A stretch of DNA of 64,000 nucleotides from Linnemannia elongata. Its lineage: Eukaryota; Mortierellomycota; Mortierellomycetes; Mortierellales; Mortierellaceae. Every line of letters starts with the position of its first letter. Position 1 is the stretch's first letter. The notes beneath the pieces were generated by a model. That model had not been told where the DNA came from. It worked only from the letters and a program-made list of their open reading frames with translations, and ran no database searches. Of this stretch, positions 58,834 through 64,000 are shown in pieces. The DNA lies in the NCBI GenBank assembly GCA_036320915.1, contig JAXBDG010000004.1, positions 1,674,001 through 1,738,000 on the forward strand, in the 5' to 3' direction. The position numbers and the translations under genes were made by a program.

Positions 58834-60580
58834 CTTGTTATTGTGTGAGTGTGTTGTTAAGTGTTTGTTGTATGTTTGTGAAGGGGAATGCAGTGTGTTT
58901 TTTTGTGGAGTCTGGCCGAAAATCCGAAGTGGCTCTCAGACCTTTATACCTTTGTGGTTGCCATTTCTTCATGACCAATCTACCGAGAGAACGTTCAGGC
59001 TTGACTAAGCCACGATCAATGGCTTAGAATTGCTTACCTTTTCGGGAATAGCCAGCTTGCAAATCAATCAGTGCACTAGCACTTACTCGCTGATACTTAG
59101 CATACTCATCACAAATGAACAAGCTGAAGATGATAAACGCGACGGACAATAATCCTATCATTTGTCTACGCAAAAAGAACATGCCTATATTTTTGCATGG
59201 TATTTAGTGTGGTTGATGGATATCTTAGCAAGATAGTAGTAATCACCACGAATAGCCTCCTTCCCCTCACCTTGGTCATTACGAATCCTCTGACCTGGGT
59301 ACGGCCCGGTCTGGGCAGGCAAGAGTTAAAAACGGTGTGTTTATAGTAGAAGAGCTGAAGGCGGCGTAGAATGGTTGAACAAGGGGGACGCTAATCAGTC
59401 CTTGTCTCCTATTCGTGCTTTAAAACAAAAGAGTCCTTTGTCGTTCCTTTGTAGTAAGGAATGTTCACCACTTCTGGCTAAGCCGTAAATGAGAGGACCA
59501 CACAGAACCACACTGGCACATGGGGACACATGATCGAACGTGGTTACCCTGTCCGTGCAATAAACCTCCAAAGGAGGGAGTGAACAGTGGAGTAAGAAAG
59601 ATGAGAAAAAAAAGGGATGCACATGGGGTAATAGAAGCGTAGTCGATTGCAGGTGCACTGCTATCATGTAGGGAAAAAACAAGGAAGGAAGTGAGGCAAA
59701 GAGTGAGGGGATAGGGTCTTGGCAAAGCCAATTGGTTCACAATCCCTCAATAACCCTTCACCCTTTTTTCACACCATTTGCAGTAACTAAACCATCTCGT
59801 TCATCCTCGATCCATTTTTCAGGTCATGATAGAAAAGACGACAAGCAGATGTAACTCATCGAGAAGCAATTTTTGCTACTGCTTTTTTTTTTCTTTCCAG
59901 TGCTGACGTGAATGTCAATATTGAATTTATGGCTTTTTTTTTGCGTGATTGCCTTGGTTCGAAGACTGAAAGAAGGAAGAAAGGGCAGAAATGGTAGAAA
60001 GGTGGTTGAAATAAAGATAAAAGACAGAAAAATGAGATCGACTCCAGCCAAATGTGAGGTATGTTAGTAATGAGAGGGTAGAGGAGGGATAGGGGCAGTG
60101 GAGAAAGGGTTGTCGAAAAACAGAAAGGGGTTCAAGGGGAGCAAAAAGGATCCTCCGAAGAACATCTATGTGAAGGGTTGGTGGTGGTTATGGTGGTGGT
60201 CACGATGAGCTAGTGGCTGCCTGTCCTTCGCGTCGATGGAGGCATGTGGGCAAGGATGGATGTTCCACTGTGACAACGCCGTGGTGTACAGAGAGAGAGA
60301 AAAAAAATGCAATGCAATGCGCATTGGGCAAAATATGAAATCATCGATATCCCACAAATCTCGCAATCGCATTTTGATGGTAGAGAAAAGTTGAGCATTT
60401 GGAGGAGGTAGTAAAAACGAACACATACGCACACAAATAATGCAACGGCTTGTAAGGACTTGAAATAATATAATGTTTCTATTTACAAATGACAAGAGAA
60501 AAGTCGTATTTACATCTCTTATGTCAACTACTATTGTACGAAGATGGTGCTTGACTTGATTATTGTGGAACAACGAGGAA
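58834..60580. other. Intergenic region upstream of pirin
   Basis: No gene is seen on either strand; frames are short and lack motifs. The part near 60580 is the 3' flank of the small membrane protein gene. Confidence 0.5.
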
Positions 60581-61270
60581 TTATACAATGACCGCCGAGT
60601 GAGCAATCCGCTGAGATCCACTCATCTGGTGATACGATGGTTGGGAACTGGGTTCGCCCACGACGTCCGAATACGATGGTGGTGGCGGCTCGCTTGCTCC
60701 TGTCCCTGTGGATGCATTGCTGTTAACGAGTAGCAGCGGCGCTTGACCTGAAAGACGTGATGCAAAAAGACCCAATCCAGCCGAGCGACGTGCCGACCTT
60801 GGCGGCCTTGTGGGGGCTGCAGGAAGCGGAATGACAAACGTGCCTGGAGGCAGTGTCGAAGAGCTCCCGACTTGTGTCATCTCTCCATTGTGATAGTATC
60901 CCGAGTTCCTTGATAGTGTTGAGTAAGCGGGCACCGGTGCAGTAGGAATGGTGGTGGTGATGGTAGAGGCTGGTACTCGATCGCGACGGAGCTCACGGAA
61001 GAAGTCTCCGAAGCCGGGTCGTGTGCCAGTTCTACTTGGACGGTTGCCATAATGGTTGTCTTCGTCGTCATCCTCATGGTAGCGAAAGTTGCCGGTTGCC
61101 AGGAGGATACTGGGCGGTTGATATGCTGGCAAAAGTTCTTCGGCGTCGCTCTTGGGATACATCGCAATCGTCCGACAGAGTCGAATGAAATAATACATGA
61201 TGACAAGCCCAGACATGAGGCCAACACAGACGCCGATGGCTGTCCGAATGTTATCTGAGGGTCCGTCCAT
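60581..61270 (-). CDS. Small single-pass membrane protein with a PY (PPxY) motif
   Basis: I do not recognise a named family. One exon of 229 residues starts at the first ATG in frame (61270); codons upstream in frame begin only with a TTG. A single membrane helix lies near the N-terminus (IRTAIGVCVGLMSGLVIMYY), followed by basic residues, so the C-terminal ~190 residues are probably cytosolic. That part is Pro/Ser/Thr-rich and disordered. It has an acidic patch (YHEDDDEDNHYG), Arg-rich segments and PPPPSYSDV, a PPxY motif of the kind bound by WW domains of Nedd4/Rsp5 ubiquitin ligases. Small one-helix PY proteins act as Rsp5 adaptors in yeast, so a sorting role is possible but unproven. No introns, which is unusual here. 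Confidence 0.65.
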   Translation of the reverse strand: MDGPSDNIRTAIGVCVGLMSGLVIMYYFIRLCRTIAMYPKSDAEELLPAYQPPSILLATGNFRYHEDDDEDNHYGNRPSRTGTRPGFGDFFRELRRDRVPASTITTTIPTAPVPAYSTLSRNSGYYHNGEMTQVGSSSTLPPGTFVIPLPAAPTRPPRSARRSAGLGLFASRLSGQAPLLLVNSNASTGTGASEPPPPSYSDVVGEPSSQPSYHQMSGSQRIAHSAVIV

Positions 61271-62933
61271 GGTCAAGAACGAAAGGGTCGGTCCTGAGTG
61301 AAAAGAACCAGAGTTTGCCAATGAGGACGGGAAGAAAAGGGTGGATAGTGAAAGAAAAGAGGGAAAAGAAAGCGAATTGAAACGAAAAGAAAAGGAAGGC
61401 GCACAATATTTATACTGCCTTCGATCACATTGATTTCATGCAAGTTGACACACTTTACTTTACGGCACATGGGTGAAGTAAGGGATGGGGGGTTGGGGGT
61501 CAAAAAGAAAGGGAGAGGGGGGAGACAGTTACACCTAAAGCAAACAGCGATTTCTCATCAAAGACAGATGAAGCAGGGCTCTGTGTATTGGAATGCTGGA
61601 GAGGTCAACGGAGTGCGAGGCATAAATTATCAGCCATCGGCGCAGAAGGATTGACGCCCATCATTCTTTTCTTCTCATCCAAAGCAAAGATCTCCTGGGG
61701 CAGTATTGTCCGCGCTAGCAAAAGTAGTGGACAGGCGACGGTTGGTCAAGAACGTAGAAGGGCGTACTAAGATTTGGCTTTTTCAGGGGGTCCTTGACAA
61801 GGCACTTATGGGCGTCCAATTGTGCCTTCCAACCACTGTGTTTTATCTTGTTTATGTTGTTGGCAAGATTACTAAGAGCTGCATTAAGACAACTCCAAGG
61901 GGACAAGAAAAGCAGGGGTAAATCAAGGGCACGCGGTTTGATGTGAAAACAAAGCGGATTCTCAATTGCTCTAATTGGACTAAGAGACGTACTTGGCTCC
62001 AGGTATGGATCTGTTGTTTTTGGTGGCGCGATTGATAGCAATTAGAAAGGGAAGCAGAGTAACGAAAAGGAAGATGCACTTTTGGTGGGGAATGTAACGA
62101 ACTGCTCTTGGGTACCTGGCTTGGCTGTCCTTCATTATCCTTCATCGATCCGCTCACAGTTCTCTCTCGAGTGGGTTGGGAATTGCTCTCTTCATGACGG
62201 ACTGTGGCTGTTTGTTGTGCTGTTTTGGGATAACTAATGCGGGTAAGTGTAATGCAATATGGGTTGGCTGCTCGTTGTTTGAAAGTGGGTGGGTGAATTG
62301 AGTCCCAAAAGTCCATTTGGCGCTAGTGAATTTAGTGGAGGTGGAGTGGGACATCCCTCGGATGGCCATACAACAGAAAGGGGTGCCATACAACAGAAAC
62401 GGGTAATGTGGAGTATGGGTAAGAGACCACAGTTTACAGACAAAGGTGAGGTTGAGAAGAGGAGAGAAAAGAGCAGGAAAGACGTGCAAGTACAAGAAGA
62501 GGAATAAAGCAATGCTCACTCGTCCTTTTACGTTTTATCTATCCCACTTCTCTCTGTTATGTGACCCGCTTCCGACGCTTCTGTTTGTAACAAACAGCCT
62601 GTCTTGTTATTTCTGATTGCCCACTTTGCTTATTTTTGCCTTTTCCCGTACCAGTTCCCCCTGTCTCCTTCCTGCCTTAAACATGCCCAATATCAGGTGC
62701 CCTTGACAGACATAATTAGATGACTGGAAGTGGAACAGGAGGAAACATCATCACATATCATCACCCACTCAGGGACAATCAGTCCCCTTTATTTAACCTT
62801 TCTATTCTCCCGCCACTTTCTTCGTTCCTTTACCTTTTCTTTTTCTTACTTTTTGTTCCCTTTCTCCTTCCCTTCAATCCTACCTTTCATTGTTCCCTAC
62901 TTCACTCCTCATTCACATCCATAATTCAATGCA
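61271..62933. other. Divergent promoter region between the PY protein and chitin synthase genes
   Basis: No gene is seen. It carries two direct copies of a 15-mer (62365-62399) and a CT-rich leader (about 62780-62930) before the chitin synthase start. Confidence 0.5.
62365..62399 (+). repeat. Direct repeat GCCATACAACAGAAA, two copies 20 bases apart
   Basis: Exact copies at 62365-62379 and 62385-62399, each followed by (G/C)GGG. About 540 bases upstream of the chitin synthase start. Confidence 0.7.
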
Positions 62934-64000
62934 ATGCTCCGCCCAAAACGAGCAAACAATAGAATCGACAGCGATCGCTCGGCCCTTATAACCGACGACA
63001 ACCATGGTCACAACACCACTAGCAATCGGTACAACAACAGCAATAACAACAACAACAACAACAATCTCAGCAACAGTCGTACACAAACTAGTACCTCTTA
63101 TCCTTCTTCTTCTTTCCCTTCCTCCACTGCTCATTCACCATCACACTTCCAACCCTCCCATCCCTCTGCAACTCATCCCCTCCAGTCCCTCCCTCCCCGC
63201 CAACAACAACCTTCTACATCGACAACAACACCAATGACCCAACCAAGGTACCCCCCGCAGGCTCGGAGGGGTCAAACCCAGTTCGCCTCTCGCTCCCCAG
63301 AGGTCGACCAACTCAGCTCAGGAAACACTACCACCCCTGGAGGAAGTCTGCCTGACTTTGAGATCCCAGGCTACTCATCCTTCATTCGTGATCCCTCCAA
63401 CCTCGCTCGCCATCAGTCCATCCTCTCGGTCATGTCCCGCAGATCAAGGGCCTCCATCATTTCCAACCCTGACCTTGACACTGAAGGTGTCTACTCTTAC
63501 TACCCTCACCAACAGCCTAAACGTCCTAAAGAGCCAGAGCCAGAACCAGAGGAGCCCGCGTTTTCGGTGCAGCTCGAGGATTTCAACCCCCCTCCCCCCG
63601 ACTCGCCCATTCTCCCTCCTCCACAATTGATCCCTGGCGAGGTGCCTGAGCGTCAGGAGAGACGGTACAAGACCAAGAAGGTCGTTGAGTTAACGAATGA
63701 TAACCTTGTTATCGAGTGTCCTGTGCCCCCTCACTACCTTGTCAAGCAAACCAAGCAGAAGGGCCAGGAGTGGGAGTTTATGCGGTACTCGGCTGTCACC
63801 TGCGATCCTGACCTGTTCCAGGCAGAGAACTATACCTTGCGGCCAGCCATGTGGAACCGAGAGACGGAGCTGTTCATCGTCGTTACCATGTACAACGTAT
63901 GTGTGTTGTACTCCCTCATATGTTTGTATTATTTTTGTTGTCAGTGAATGTGGATGTCTGTGGAAAACTCAAAATAACCTTATCGACCCATTCATCATAT
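62934..64000 (+). CDS. Chitin synthase (N-terminal part; gene runs off the window)
   Basis: Polymerises N-acetylglucosamine from UDP-GlcNAc into cell-wall chitin at the plasma membrane. Only exon 1 is in view (62934-63896, 321 residues). The donor GTATGT follows at 63897, and I find no sensible acceptor before the end. The first ~240 residues are disordered with Asn, Ser, Thr and Pro runs; the Asn run is encoded by an (AAC)n repeat near 63030-63064. Then comes the chitin synthase N-terminal domain: RRYKTKKVVELTNDNLVIEC then PVPPHYL. The start of the catalytic region follows, with RYSAVTCDPDLF, YTLRPAMW and TELFIVVTMYN, where the next exon should continue with the Glu/Asp-rich loop. This motif set fits division 1 (classes I-III). 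The catalytic EDR and QRRRW motifs lie beyond the window. Confidence 0.9.

Noticed and set aside
61852..62316. Minus-strand frame of 154 codons upstream of chitin synthase
   Set aside because: No family motif, weak codon bias, and it lies in a promoter-like region.

Overview
The window reads as nuclear DNA of a filamentous, early-diverging fungus, most likely a Mortierellomycota or Mucoromycota species. That placement is inference. The supporting signs are genes broken by short GT-AG introns, pyrimidine-rich leaders before start codons, a chitin synthase, family 10 fucosyltransferases, an RNF220-type E3 ligase, a clathrin light chain and a single-domain YdcZ-type transporter. I see no rRNA, tRNA, CRISPR array, transposase or prophage. 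Exon joins were placed by hand. For each of the 17 complete genes the joined exons total an exact multiple of three.

Layout. 419-3086 (+) is the succinate-CoA ligase beta subunit, followed by a 4.5 kb gene-poor stretch. 7563-8205 (+) is a small YdcZ/DUF606 transporter, followed by 5.8 kb without a convincing gene. 14014-24702 (+) holds a C2H2 transcription factor with a Crz1-like finger set, TRM10, a solute:sodium symporter and the clathrin light chain. 26477-33768 (-) is a head-to-tail array of three GT10 fucosyltransferase paralogs with copied flanks. 35043-36534 (+) is a membrane desaturase/hydroxylase, convergent with a MIT-domain protein (36653-39564, -). A 5 kb gene-poor stretch follows. 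44696-46604 (-) is the RNF220-like E3 ligase, with a secreted histidine acid phosphatase directly upstream (46741-48142, -). 50887-53621 (+) is a NIPA-type magnesium transporter, convergent with an insulin-degrading enzyme (53720-57394, -). Pirin (57952-58833, -), a small single-pass PY-motif protein (60581-61270, -) and the first exon of a chitin synthase (62934 to window end, +) close the window.

Most genes are unrelated housekeeping functions: TCA cycle, tRNA modification, vesicle coating, ubiquitylation, cation and solute transport, peptide turnover. The one clustered function is the GT10 array. Its encoded proteins look unusual: a plant/insect-like fucosyltransferase core, no N-terminal signal anchor at the predicted start, a C-terminal membrane helix, and a conserved acidic dileucine signal in a basic tail. 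The other notable gene is the transcription factor, which joins Crz1-like zinc fingers to an N-terminal region resembling the Spt23/Mga2 DNA-binding module. Poly(A/T) tracts of 21-36 nt are scattered throughout. Two of them begin exactly at the 5' splice site of unrelated introns.
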